Shown piece after piece: positions 21,117-32,400 of a stretch of DNA of 64,000 nucleotides (its first letter is position 1; every line of letters starts with the position of its first letter). The stretch covers positions 150,406,107 through 150,470,106 of the forward strand of contig CM043963.1 of NCBI GenBank assembly GCA_014529385.2, read 5' to 3'. The notes under the pieces are model-generated. The model did not search any database. It was not told where the DNA came from and saw nothing but the letters and a program-made list of their open reading frames with translations. Position numbers and translations under genes: made by a program. Source of the DNA: Adiantum capillus-veneris. Taxonomy: Eukaryota; Streptophyta; Polypodiopsida; Polypodiales; Pteridaceae.

Positions 21117-21119
21117 CGG
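21114..21119 (+). promoter_or_regulatory. Candidate readthrough stop UGA-CGG between ORF1 and ORF2
   Basis: The ORF1 stop TGA is followed by CGG. The same frame then runs RCETYGTTLR into ORF2 without another stop. UGA-CGG is a known leaky (type II) readthrough context in plant RNA viruses such as tobraviruses, where a 3' stem-loop assists. Whether a stem-loop exists here was not computed. Confidence 0.5.
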
Positions 21120-21140
21120 TGCGAGACCTATGGGACCACA

Positions 21141-24100
21141 TTGAGGATGGCGACTTGGAATTGTAATGGGTCTATGAGGTTGGATGTTGGTGCCTTTGAG
21201 GACAGTTTCAGAGACAAGGACATTGTTTTCTTTTCAGAGACTCACCAGGCCCCTGGCCAACTGTTGCCACCTGTGGTGGGATACAAATGGGAGACAGCCC
21301 ACAGAACAGTCACGAGATCTGAGCATGGGAGTAGAGGTTCAGGAGGAGTAGCGGTGTTGTTTAGGGAGGAGCTACAGCCACTACTACATATTGTACGAAG
21401 AGATGATCAGGCTAGATACATGTGGGTGAGGCTGAGAGCTGACACAGGTCGATTTCTATATATTGCTATATGTTACTTCCCCCCCAGTACGTCAGTATAT
21501 GCTGTATCCAGAGGGCAGTCGCCTTTCTCAATTCTAGATGATGATATATGGGAGTTTTCTAGGGATGGTGATATCATCCTCCTAGGAGACTTCAATGCTC
21601 GAACGGGCAACTGTCAGACAGTCTTCTACGACACCTCAGATGAGATGCTTAGAGAGTTGGATGTGGGTGAGCTGGGGTTTGACAGATGCTCACATGACAG
21701 AGAGCAGACTGAGTATGGGAGATACCTCACAGAGATGACGACTACACATGGGCTAGCCATACTTAATGGCTTACAGCGGTTTCCTGGAGCAGCAGGCTTC
21801 ACATGCTTTCCACACAGACATGGGGCCAGTACAGTGGACTATGTTATGACACAGCCGAGCTTTATTCCTTGTATTCAGGATTTCACGGTGGGAGCCAGAC
21901 CAGTGGGCGTAGCAGTGGATCATGCTCTCTTGACACTGTCCGTATCTTTTCAGTTTAGTACAGCCCAGAAATCAGGAGGCAGGTCACACACCCGTTATAC
22001 ATTTACACCAGAGACTGACTCGGTTTATACAGAGGCGATCTGGGATCGTCTATGCACAGTTGCTCCAGGCCTCTCAGTAGAGGAGTGTACTACTTTATTG
22101 ACTGAGACACTACATGATGCAGCATCAGAGGCATACCCACACACTCAACCGGATCGGAGGCGACATTCTGGGAGCATGCCCCAGAATAGTTGGTATGATG
22201 AGGAGTGCAGAGAGATGAGAGCCCAGCTTCAGAGGGATCTTCATTTAGGAGTCATCACCTACAGACAGTCGCGGATTGCTTTCCGGCGTCTTGTGCGAAA
22301 GAAGAAACGAGCTTACCTGGCCCAGATGGAGCGAGACTTGTATCAGTTGTTCTTGAGTAGAGACTCAGGCGAGGCATGGCGACTCTTCCATGAGCACTCC
22401 CCTCCCCCAGTGATTACTTCTCCTGATGTGTGGGGCCAGTATGCGACATCGTTATATACGGTTCCTGGGCAGGATCCCCTTCCAGATCCTACAGAGCCAT
22501 GTCCACCTACGAGCACCTTCTTTACCACTGAGATGGTAAAGAGAGCCATTGACAGGATGAGGACCAGGAGGGCTTACGATCATGACGGTCTAGTAGCGGA
22601 GCACTTTATACATGCTAGGGATATGCTGATGGAGGTTCTTGCAGTGTTGTTCAATCGTGCCATGTGTGAGGGATTACCTGAGACTTGGAGGTTGTCTACT
22701 ATTGTGCCTATATTCAAGGCAGGTGATCCTACAGAGCCTGGAAATTACCGCACTATTATGGTTGGACACACACTGGCACGATTGTATGCATCCATTATTG
22801 AGCAGCAGTTGAGTAACTGGGCAGAGGGTGAGGGTGTACGGGCAAAGGGACAGGCAGGTTTCAGGAGGGGTTTCTCCACTCTTGACCATATTCTGACACT
22901 CAGAGCTATCATTGAGGAGGGCAGGTCACATGGGAGACGGATTTATTGTAGCTTTGTGGATTTCCGCAAAGCATTTGACATGGTACCAAGAGCTCGACTG
23001 ATGCGCAGACTGCAGGAGATGGGGGTGCCCACAGTGTTGATTTGGGGGATTATGGCTTTATACAGATCAGTGATGGGACATGTACGCACCCCAGAGGGGA
23101 TATCTGACTTAGTTCACTCCACTATCGGGGTGAAACAGGGTTGCCCATTGTCTCCTACTCTATTTGGTATGTATGTTGATGAGGTGTCTGATTACATTGA
23201 CAGAGAGGGTGATAGAGGTGCCCAGCTGGCAGGGACGTGGATCCCATTGTTGTTATATGCTGATGATATTGTCTTGATCTCTGACTCACCAGAGGGTATG
23301 CAGCGACAGTTGGATGCATTACACAGTTTTGCAGAGGATAGTGGATTGTCTGTAAACCTTGGTAAAACCAAGGTCATGGTGTTTAACACCACACCGCAGT
23401 GGATCAGGAGATCGGCACCGACCTTCACGTATGGTCAAGAGATTGTGGAGTATACAGATGCATACACTTACCTTGGGATAGTCTTCACTGGGCCGAGGTT
23501 ATCTTTGGGGAGAGCAGCAAAGACTAGACTGACCAGAGCTTATGCGGCCTTGGGAGGCTTGGAGAGGATGTGTTCGCAGGTTCAGTTCCAGGAACCTCGG
23601 ACAAAGTTATGGCTCTTTGATACTTTAGTAGCCTCAGCTATGATGTATGGGGTACAGGTATGGGGACCTTCTGTAGGCCAGGATGGTTGGAGAGGTATGG
23701 AGAGGCCCTTGGTATCTATGATCTCCCGATTGATTAGAGCCAAGGCCTCCGTACCTCACGCGATCATTCGAGCAGAGCTAGCTGCCCCCCCCATGGAGAT
23801 TGAGGCGCTTACCAGATCAGTGTCCTTTGTGCACAGCCTATGGGATACTACTAGAGACAGATATGCTAGATTGGCCCTTGAGTCTTCCAGACAGTTAGCT
23901 CTACAGGGGGACACTTCATGCTGGTATGCACAGATGACTTCATGGTTTCAGACGCATGGCTTCACCATGGACAGGTTGCCCCCTTTCCAGTATTCTCTTC
24001 AGGCACCCTCGCTGTCTCTTACACGGGTGGAGATCACTAGACTCATTCGTCAGGACCTGATCCAGCTCGACACCAGGAGGACATGGATAGAGCCGCCTCA

Positions 24101-24752
24101 GGAGTTGAGCACAAAGATGGCTTTCTATAGAGAGCATCTTCTCCACCTCACAGGAGATGGGTTTGTGATTCGACCCAGCTACATGGACACACATATGTCT
24201 CATGGTTTGCGTTGTGCCATTGGTCAGATACGCACATCCTCACATCAGCTCGAGATTGAGACTGGTAGATTCAGAGGGATACCAGCAGACAGCAGGATAT
24301 GCCGATTATGCCAGAGAGAGCCAGAGACAGAGTTGCACTACATATGTCATTGCACAGTGTTCTATGAGATACGGGGGCGTTTCCACTGCTTATTCAGAGA
24401 GGGTTTTGGTCCTCTATCTAGGGTCATGAGTTATGAGGATCAGAGATGTCTTGGACTATATCTACTTGAGTTACACAGGTATAGAGACACTTTACTGGGG
24501 AGAGCTAGAGAGAGGCAGTCCCAGAGACACATTACAGATTTCTTTTCACTAGATATGGGACAGCCAGAGGAGCAGTCACCACTGCAGAGCTCGTCCCACA
24601 CTCATTCGACCACTACTGGCACTCTCATCGACCGAGCATTGGAGCTACAGAGATACAGACGACCGCGACTGAGGAGAGGAGCTACACAGCATCGACGGAG
24701 ACTACAACAGAAGATTCGAGCCATACTCTCTCGACATCCAGAGTGCAGATGA
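21141..24752 (+). CDS. LINE-A ORF2 polyprotein: endonuclease, reverse transcriptase, C-terminal Cys-His finger
   Basis: 1203 residues if counted from the TTG at 21141; the first ATG is 21147. The frame is open back to the ORF1 stop. Residues 4-260: APE-type endonuclease (ATWNCNG; SETH with catalytic Glu near 33; LLGDFNART near 147; a final VDHALL). Residues about 460-800: reverse transcriptase (IVPIFKAGDP, GFRRGFSTLDHI, SFVDFRKAFDMVPR, GVKQGCPLSPTLFGM, LLYADDIVLI with YADD at 706-709, NLGKTKVMVFN). Residues about 1054-1071: CRLC followed by ELHYICHC, a CCHC-type finger usual near the end of LINE ORF2. No RNase H domain is seen. It nicks the target and primes reverse transcription there. The clade is undecided; the non-poly(A) tail and this finger argue against the typical plant L1. 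Confidence 0.93.
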   Translation: MRMATWNCNGSMRLDVGAFEDSFRDKDIVFFSETHQAPGQLLPPVVGYKWETAHRTVTRSEHGSRGSGGVAVLFREELQPLLHIVRRDDQARYMWVRLRADTGRFLYIAICYFPPSTSVYAVSRGQSPFSILDDDIWEFSRDGDIILLGDFNARTGNCQTVFYDTSDEMLRELDVGELGFDRCSHDREQTEYGRYLTEMTTTHGLAILNGLQRFPGAAGFTCFPHRHGASTVDYVMTQPSFIPCIQDFTVGARPVGVAVDHALLTLSVSFQFSTAQKSGGRSHTRYTFTPETDSVYTEAIWDRLCTVAPGLSVEECTTLLTETLHDAASEAYPHTQPDRRRHSGSMPQNSWYDEECREMRAQLQRDLHLGVITYRQSRIAFRRLVRKKKRAYLAQMERDLYQLFLSRDSGEAWRLFHEHSPPPVITSPDVWGQYATSLYTVPGQDPLPDPTEPCPPTSTFFTTEMVKRAIDRMRTRRAYDHDGLVAEHFIHARDMLMEVLAVLFNRAMCEGLPETWRLSTIVPIFKAGDPTEPGNYRTIMVGHTLARLYASIIEQQLSNWAEGEGVRAKGQAGFRRGFSTLDHILTLRAIIEEGRSHGRRIYCSFVDFRKAFDMVPRARLMRRLQEMGVPTVLIWGIMALYRSVMGHVRTPEGISDLVHSTIGVKQGCPLSPTLFGMYVDEVSDYIDREGDRGAQLAGTWIPLLLYADDIVLISDSPEGMQRQLDALHSFAEDSGLSVNLGKTKVMVFNTTPQWIRRSAPTFTYGQEIVEYTDAYTYLGIVFTGPRLSLGRAAKTRLTRAYAALGGLERMCSQVQFQEPRTKLWLFDTLVASAMMYGVQVWGPSVGQDGWRGMERPLVSMISRLIRAKASVPHAIIRAELAAPPMEIEALTRSVSFVHSLWDTTRDRYARLALESSRQLALQGDTSCWYAQMTSWFQTHGFTMDRLPPFQYSLQAPSLSLTRVEITRLIRQDLIQLDTRRTWIEPPQELSTKMAFYREHLLHLTGDGFVIRPSYMDTHMSHGLRCAIGQIRTSSHQLEIETGRFRGIPADSRICRLCQREPETELHYICHCTVFYEIRGRFHCLFREGFGPLSRVMSYEDQRCLGLYLLELHRYRDTLLGRARERQSQRHITDFFSLDMGQPEEQSPLQSSSHTHSTTTGTLIDRALELQRYRRPRLRRGATQHRRRLQQKIRAILSRHPECR

Positions 24753-24939
24753 GGATGGATCCTCACCATTTCTTCCATCTTTGTTTCACACACTGTTACA
24801 TCCAGTTTACCGGGTACCTATTGTATCAGCTGCTACACCCACGTAGTTTTAGATTGTAGTAGTAGTAGTAGTATTTTGTTCCACTTCTAGTTCTTTTCTA
24901 GTTCTTTTGTACCCAGACATGGTATTAGATTCACTATTT

Positions 24940-25031
24940 TGTAACTGATTGGTCTCATAGGTCATTTTGGCCTTTTGAAGACGTTAATATAACATTTCAT
25001 TTCATTTCATTTCTCTCTCTCTCTCTCTCTC
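24940..25031 (+). other. LINE-A 3' terminus and flanking (TC)n
   Basis: GGTCTCATAGGTCATTTT, a CTTTTGAAGACGTTAATATA core, then CATTT units, then (TC)n at 25012-25031. The core is shared with the ends near 7600, 14400, 27430, 27700 and 51920, and in varied form with LINE-B at 44550. Confidence 0.85.
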
Positions 25032-27446
25032 TACACTACGGAAATGGTGGAAAAAGCCATTGATAAGATAAAGACAAGAAGAGCATATGATCATGAGGGT
25101 CTAGTAGCAGAACATTTGATCCATGCAAGGGATCTACTTTCAGAAGTCCTTGCTCGTCTGTTTAATCGGGTCATGTGTGAAAGATTACCTGAATCTTGGA
25201 AATTATCTACTATCATACCTATTTTCAAGTCAGGGGATCCTATGATACCCGGGAACTACCGTACCATTATGGTGGGTCACACATTGACCCGACTGTACGC
25301 ATCCATTCTGGAACAAAAACTGAGTAGATGGGCAGAGAATAAGGGCATAAGGGCAACAACACAAGCTGGATTCAGGAGGGGTTATTCCACTCTAGATCAT
25401 ATTCTTACGCTCAGAGCCATTATTGAGGAAGGAAGAGCAAGCGGGAGAAGGATGTATTGTTGCTTTGTGTATTTTCGGAAAGGTTTTGATACAGTACCAA
25501 GGGCCAGATTGATGCGCAGGATGCAAGAGTTAGGGGTCCCCAAAGAGATTATCTGGGGGATCATGGCCTTATATGGGTCAGTAACTGGTTATGTACATAC
25601 TCCAGAAGGGGATTCCGACATTGTTCATTCCACCGTTGGAGTAAAGCAGGGATGCCCATTGTCCCCTACTTTATTTGGTATGTATATAGATGAGGTATCA
25701 GATTACATTGAGAGAGAGGGTGACAGAGGTGCTCAACTTGCACGGTCATGGATCCCTTTGTTGTTGTATGCAGATGATATTGTATTGATAGCAGAATCAC
25801 CAGATGGAATGCAGAGGCAGTTAGATGCATTACATAAATTCGCGGAGGATAGCGGACTGTCAGTGAATTTGGGTAAAACCAAAGCTATGGTGTTTAACAC
25901 CACACCGCAGTGGGTTAGGAGATCGGCACCTACATTTGCATATGGCCAGGATACAGTAGAGTACACAGATGCATACACATACCTTGGTGTGGTATTTGTA
26001 GGACCGAAGTTTACTCTTAAGAAAGCAGCAGAGGCTAGATTGTCCAGAGCCTCTGCGGCCTTGGGAGGGTTGGAGAGGATGTGTTCACAAGTGCAATTTC
26101 AGGAACCACGAACAAAACTTTGGCTCTTTGATACTGTGGTGGCTTCGGCTATGCTATATGGGGTCAAGATTTGGGGACCATCTATGGATCAGGATAATTG
26201 GAAGCCAATGGAGAGACCTTTGGTATCTATGATTTCCCGAATGATTAGAGCCAAGGCCTCCGTACCACACGCGATTATCCGAGAGGAACTAGCTGCCCCT
26301 CCGATAGAAATTGAAGCTCTTACCAGATCAGTGTCCTTTATACATGGTTTGTGGGATACAAATAATTGCCGCTATACTAGATTGGCCCTCGAATCCTCTC
26401 GACAGTTAGCAATGGAAGGGTATACATCATGCTGGTATGCGCAATTGTCTTCGTGATTTCAGAGACACGGGTTCAGTATGGAAAGATTACCCCCCTACCA
26501 ATACTCTCTTGAGGCTCCATCACTGGCAATTACACGAACGGAGATTAATAAATCATCCGTCAGGATCTTATACAGTTGGATACTAAGAGGACATGGGTAG
26601 ACCCTACACAAGAATTGGGCACGAAGATGGCTGACTACAAAGAGAACTTCCTACAGCTATCTGAAGATGGATTTGTGACTCGTCCGAGCTACATGGATAC
26701 CCACCTGTCTCATGGTTTGAGATGTGCTATTGGTCAGATTCGTACATCCTCACACCAGCTGGAAATTGAATTTGGCAGATTTAGGGGAATCCCACCTGAG
26801 AGCAGAATTTGCAAGTTATGCGGAATGGAGCCGGAGACAGAATTACACTACATATGCCATTGCACCGTATACTATGAGATACGTGGGCGTTTCCATTGCC
26901 TATTTAAAGAAGGCTTTGGACCTCTAGATAGAGTCATGCAATACCAAGATCAAAGATGCTTAGGCTTGTACCTACTGGAACTACATCGGCACACGGATAA
27001 TCTAATGAGAGACAAAGAGCACTACAGCCTCAGAGGCAGATCACAGATTTCTTCGGATCGAGTGAAGCAGGAGTGGAAGGAAGGGGAAGCAGGAGACCAG
27101 CAGCCAACACAAAGGAGTACCCACATTCATACCAAACACACCCTAATTGACAGAGAGATTGAGCTTAGGAAATCGAGACGACCAAGACCAAGAGGCAGAA
27201 GCACACTTCACCGGAGGAGACTACAACAAAGGATTAAAAGCATTCTAGCCAGACACCCAGAATGCTCCTAAGAAGTTTATTTAATACTTTGTATTTAGTT
27301 TTTCACATTCACTTTCACACTTTTCACACCTAGTACTTTAGTACTAAGGTACCCAGACATTGTAACAGATTCACCACTTTGTATCAGTTTGGTCTCATAG
27401 GTCATTCTGGCCTTTTGAAGACGTTAATATAACATTTCTCTCTCTC
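25032..27446 (+). mobile_element. LINE-A copy d, 5'-truncated
   Basis: Begins directly after the (TC)n of copy c inside the RT linker (ACGGAAATGGTGGAAAAAG) and runs to a complete 3' end followed by TCTCTCTC. Roughly 80 per cent similar by eye to copy c, so it is a separate, probably older subfamily member. Confidence 0.85.
25044..27271 (+). pseudogene. LINE-A copy d ORF2 fragment (RT and C-terminal finger)
   Basis: Open from 25044 to a TGA at 26454-26456, carrying GFRRGYSTLDHI, CFVYFRKGFDTVPR (the first catalytic Asp of FVDF is Tyr), GVKQGCPLSPTLF and LLYADDIVLI. A frameshift near 26550 follows, then 26576-27271 with the finger CKLC...ELHYICHC. The Asp-to-Tyr change and the breaks make it inactive. 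Confidence 0.85.
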
Positions 27447-27714
27447 CGACCACGACCGAGACACAGGAGCACATTACATCGACGGAGACTCCAGCAGAAG
27501 ATTAGAGGCATTCTAGCACGACACCCAGATTGTCATTGAGGGCCTATTCTACATTTTCACATTTCACATTTCACATTTCACACTTCATTTTCAGTTTTCA
27601 TTTTTACTTTCAGTACTTTTTGTACTTGTACTTCAGACATTGTATTAGATTCATCACTTTGTATCTGATGGTCTCATAGGTCATTTTGGCCTTTTGAAGA
27701 CGTTAATATATCAT
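27447..27714 (+). mobile_element. LINE-A copy e, 3' fragment only
   Basis: About 270 bp, starting at the last 25 codons of ORF2 (CGACCACGACCGAG) and ending with GAAGACGTTAATATATCATT and (TC)n. It is joined to the TC tract of copy d. Confidence 0.8.
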
Positions 27715-27726
27715 TCTCTCTCTCTC

Positions 27727-28742
27727 TGTGTGACAAGCAAAGTGGCTTCTCCCATGGCAAGCAAACTTTCCACATTTGCGGCCACCAATAAGCGCCTCCA
27801 CATTCGAGACCAAGATGAAAGAATGGAGGAAGGAGATAGAGGAATGGAGGGAGAAAGCGACCTTGCTGAAAGAGTGGCTGAAATATGGAGAGGAATGGAA
27901 TAAGGAGAGAGACACAATGAAGGAAGTGATGGAAATACTCAAGGCAAAAATTGCCTCCCTCCGAGACTGCCCATCATGTGAAGAAGGGGAAATTGTCGAG
28001 GCGAACAAAGAAGGAAGAGATCAAGCAATCACTAAGAGCATTGAGGGAAAGATGGGAGGCCATCATAGAAGGATGGGTGAAGGTAGTGAAGCGAAACATC
28101 AAGAAAGAGGTCAAGAAGGCGGCGGAGAAGGAAGAGGCTTAAGTGGACGCCAAGAAGAAGAAATCCCTTCTCGTACACACTACCCTTGAGGAGGAGGAGA
28201 TGTGACAAGCCGGCCGACTCAACATAAGAGTCACCGGCATAGTGGAGAAGAAAGACTCCACAACCAACACGGATGGTAGAGAACTATGTACCAAGCTTGG
28301 GTACAAAGAAGAAGAGGGACCTCCCTTCAACAAGATTTGGAGGGCCCTCATCCTCCAACTCTTCTCCGAAGAGGTAAGGTTCTCTTTCATTAGAAAGAGG
28401 GTGACTCTACGAGAACTCATAGCCCCAACCCCTCCCCCCAAATCTACCTAGATGACAACCTCACACCAATACAAGTAGAACATAGACAGACATGCCTACC
28501 TAGATGCTCAAAGCACGAGAACAAGGGAAGAAGGAATCATACCGCAATGGTTGCGTCATCATTAGTGGCAAGGTCGTTGCATAGGGACTTGCAGCCTATG
28601 GGACACAGCATGTCCAGAGCGACTAGAGGAGGCAATTGAGAGATTGTCCTACTCACAGAGACACACAAGAGCCCAAAGAGGGGCCTACCGAGGAGGATGA
28701 GGAGATTCACATTGTGGTTTGGAATTGCAATGATGATCTATG
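27727..28742 (+). pseudogene. LINE-B-like copy: ORF1 and start of ORF2, cut by a gypsy LTR
   Basis: Begins after (TC)n and GTGTGACA. Broken ORF1: coiled-coil part 27776-28140 (KMKEWRKEIEEWREKATLL), RNA-binding-like part 28215-28580 (NIRVTGIVEKKD, LCTKLGYK). The terminal TAG at 28582-28584 is followed in frame by GLAAYGT and, after one further stop, by IVVWNCNDDLW, the first endonuclease strand. It ends at the LTR at 28748. Confidence 0.75.
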
Positions 28743-28747
28743 GACAC
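28743..28747. repeat. GACAC, left candidate target duplication of gypsy-1
   Basis: The same five bases lie at 41900-41904, next to the outer end of the other LTR. Confidence 0.5.
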
Positions 28748-28905
28748 TGCAACAAACTTGGACACCCAAGTCTAAATTCTATCGCGACACGAGAGATTCA
28801 CTTAACACACTTCACAATTTAATTGATTCGACACGGCCCGAGGCGTAGCTCTGTGCCAAGAGAGATTGGCCCCAAAGACTGGCACCCCTTTTGGTATTTC
28901 TTTTT
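28748..28905 (-). repeat. Gypsy-1 3' LTR, distal part
   Basis: Matches 41402-41560 of the other LTR (AACAAACTTGGGCACCC-type start, CCCCAAAGACT...). It stops where the L1 poly-T begins and resumes at 35664. Confidence 0.9.
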
Positions 28906-29494
28906 TTTTTTCCGAGAAAAAGATCCTTCTATTAGTTAATGAAACTGCCTCTACAACCACCTCTACAAGAGAGGGCTACAACAATCGTGAGGGGGAGACT
29001 CTCCCAATGAAAGAACAACATATGTACAATGAGGCTAAATCAAGAGATGGAGGAGGGAAAAGCCACACAGGTGGACGATAGTGCCATCTGAGCACACCCT
29101 GGACCATGGTGAAGAACGGCCCAGGGCGCCAGAGTCGAAGGAAAGCCTCTCTACGCTCCCGCATGCGGTCGGAGCTGCCCTGGAGTCTCTTGAACTGTCC
29201 TCTGAGAGTATGGATCAGCTCTAGCCAAAGATCCCGAACTGTCTTCGCTGGTGGTACAAGGCGAGCCTCAAAGATGCGGAAGCAACGGGCCCACCAGATG
29301 AACCAGAATGACAGGCCGCAAATGAGCTCCCAACACTCCTCTCTCTCACTGCACCACTCCTGTGGGGTAAGCTCTGTAGCAGGCTGGAGTGTAGGTCGAC
29401 CCCCCTGCATCACTCTCATCTTGCTGGTGGAGGATAGCTCAAACTGAAGTGCCGGGCCCGTGAGAGTGGACCAAGCAGCTGCCCACCAAGTGTA

Positions 29495-32400
29495 CTAGAG
29501 AGCTGGCATCAACCAAAGAAGACGAAGCCAAACCTGCTGTGCCAAAGGACAGTTCCAAAGACAGTGGTGTTGACTCTCCACAAGATGGTCACAAGCTGCA
29601 CATGCTGCCGAGGGACCACTATGTACTAGCCAGCTCCCAACTGCTGTAGCTCGATGTGCAACCAGCCAATGGAACAAAGTGACTCGCCTCGGTTGTCTGG
29701 AGTCCCACAACCTCTCCCAAAAAGCTATCAAGAACTCATCTGTGAGACCCTCCTCCTGCCAATGGAGTGCTGCAGCAGGATGAGCCTCTCTCCGTGCTGC
29801 CAGTATGTGACGTCCCAGTCAAACAGTGTACCGAAAGAAAGGGACACCTGGATGGTCCGATGAGGAGAATGGGTCCCTCCAAAACCACTCTCCAGGATTC
29901 CACTGCACTCGTGCCGGTGAACAACTCTCCCAAACCCACAGCCCCTAGTGGCCAATCTCAAGAGCTGCTGGGTCAAGATCTATGACACAAGTCCTCCAGC
30001 AGATACCCACAACTCGGATCCTTGAAAACAGCACTCTGCCACCCGTGGGGCCTCTACTAAAACTCAGTGTAAGCGTCCCTCACCCTGTAGCTCGAAAAAC
30101 AGGGAGGGTACAGTCTCTCAACAAGCTCGAACTGCGATGAGAACCTCCAGTCGAGTGAAGGCCCCCATCCATCTGGGTGCTGCTGACTCAAGCGACATGA
30201 GCCACCCAGCTGGTACCGCCTCTACGATGTCCTGACATATGCTCTGCACCCCTCTCAAGCCCTGTAGCTAGATGCCCTGAAGCTCCTCTGACAGCTTGAG
30301 AACTGTAGCCAATCACCTAAAGTGCGTGATGGACCCTCTGACATGGGACCCCAGGAAACATGAGGCCTACTACCAACCAAGTGGCCTCTTTGAGTGCTAA
30401 CCATGGGGTTCCAAACAAGGGGCTGTCTCAGGCGTTGCTCCGTGCAAGTAGGTTGACGTTGCTCCAGGCCTCTCCGTAGCTGCTCCCAGGAGCGGAGCAG
30501 ACTCACAGCGAAGCATCCTCCAGTCTCCTGCTCAGGCCAACTCTGTGCATCTCTGTGAAAATCCATCTGGTCGAAAATCCAGCCTGAGGCACTCTAGCAC
30601 TAAGCCGTTGAAGTAAAAACTCCTTCTAGGGCTCCTCCCCTGGAAGAAAGTCCTCTGACAACAAACTTCCCTAGAAGGGCTCTGCTCTGCTGTGCTGGGT
30701 CTATGATCCCCAACCCTCCCGGAGAACAAGGAAGAATGATGACCTGCCATGCCACTTTTGCCCGGGCTATCTGAGTGTCACGCCTTGACCAAAGGAAGTT
30801 CCTCATCAGCCTCTCTACCTAGCTGATACAGGAACTCGAAAAGAACCAACAAGAAGTGATGTACCACATAGTAGCCAACAACACCTGGTTTGCCACTACA
30901 ACTCTGCCTGCCAAAGAAAGTCGTGCGGAGCTCCAATGTAACAACTTCCTCCTGATGGACAGGAGGAGAGGAGCAATCTGCTGCTCAGAAGACAAGTCCA
31001 AGCCAACCTGACAGTCCAAGTATCGAACTGCAGTCCCTGGGGGAATCCATCTGAAACCCTCACTTGGCAGCCAATCAGGCGTAGTAGCACTACCAACCGA
31101 GAAAGCCATTGTCTTTCTCCAGTTGATCAGTGCGCCTGATGTATAACAAAAGGTCTCAAGAGCCTGCTCACACTTGTGAAGGTTGGCCTCCTGCCATCCA
31201 AGTACAAGGCTGAGTCGTCTGCAAACTCAGCATCCAGTAGCTCATCTCCCCGAATAGGAGCACTAAGCCACGTAGACCAACCTATTGTGAAACCAAAAAC
31301 CTGCTCATCGCCTCAACATAAAACAGAAAGAGGAAGGGGGCAAGAGGGCAGCCTTGTCTGACCGAACGTGTGAGCATGAAACGATCACCTCTACCTCCTG
31401 AAAAAAGTACCTGACTGTGTGCCCGTTTGTAAAGAGCTGACACACCTCTGATCCAAGCATCTGAGAAGCCCATCCTGCGAAGAGTACCCTCCAAAAAGTC
31501 CAAGTCAACTCTATCGTAGGCCTTCTCAAAATCGAGAAGGAGTATCACCACATCCTCACCACGGAGACGCGCGAGGGCAGAAGCCTCCCAAAAAGTAAAG
31601 ATGTTGTCAAGGATACTACGCTCCTTGACAAAACTTGTCTGTGTCCCATGTATAATGCTCTCCAAAAGTGGTTGTATCCTCAAACTCAGAGCCTTGGCAA
31701 GAATTTTGTAGGATGAGTTGAGGATGGTGATGGGCCGCCACTGTCAAATCTCATCCAAGGAGCCACCCTCCTTGGGAATGAGGTAAATCAGGCCCTCACT
31801 CATGCTGTCCTGTGTGCAGGATGTACTGAAAAGCGTTGTAGAGATCTGAGCCAAGCAAGTCCCAGTACTCCAAGAAAAAGCGGGGAGTCAAACCATCCTC
31901 ACCTGGACAACTACCACGGGGAAGTGCTCTAAGGGCCGCGTGCAGCTCATCTAGCTAAAGAGGCAGCTCAAGCCTCTGGCACATCTCCTCAGTCACAAGA
32001 CAAGGCATCTGTGCCCACACTTGCTCTATGCATGCATCCTGACGCTCTGACTGAGGCTCTGCAGACAGTAGGTCACGGTAAAAGTCGGTAGCAACTGCAC
32101 GCATGTCCTCCGACTTTGAAGCAACTGACCCGCCAGACCTCTTCAACTGACTGACCCTAGCATGCGCATGTCGGGGCCCCACTGTCTCAAAGAAAGCCCC
32201 CGTCACTCCGTCACCTACCTGGGTCCACTACGATGCCTGTCGATGAAAAGCAAACTCATGGCGCCTCTCCTTTGTGCTGGCAAATTCCTGGCGAGCCTGC
32301 TGTAACTGCTCCTCCAACCAGGGATTGTCTAGATGCTGCTCCTCCATCCTCTGCAAGGAAGCAACGCCTCGTCGGAAACGTTGCTCCTCCTCTCTCGTTG

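Larger units (their letters stand above)
20010..25011 (+). mobile_element. LINE-A copy c, apparently intact autonomous element
   Basis: 5-kb non-LTR retrotransposon: 5' UTR with TTTAGGG-type repeats and a T37 run, ORF1 (289 aa), an in-frame UGA, ORF2 (1203 aa), and a 3' UTR ending GAAGACGTTAATATAA plus CATTT units. The tail is not poly(A). (TC)n flanks both ends, so any target duplication is hidden in the microsatellite. Both ORFs are open, suggesting recent insertion. It lies in the presumed upstream intron of the nicotinamidase gene, in opposite orientation. Confidence 0.9.

Noticed and set aside
20247-24752. LINE-A as a virus-like or host gene
   Set aside because: Endonuclease, RT, finger, 3' tail and multiple dispersed copies identify a non-LTR retrotransposon.
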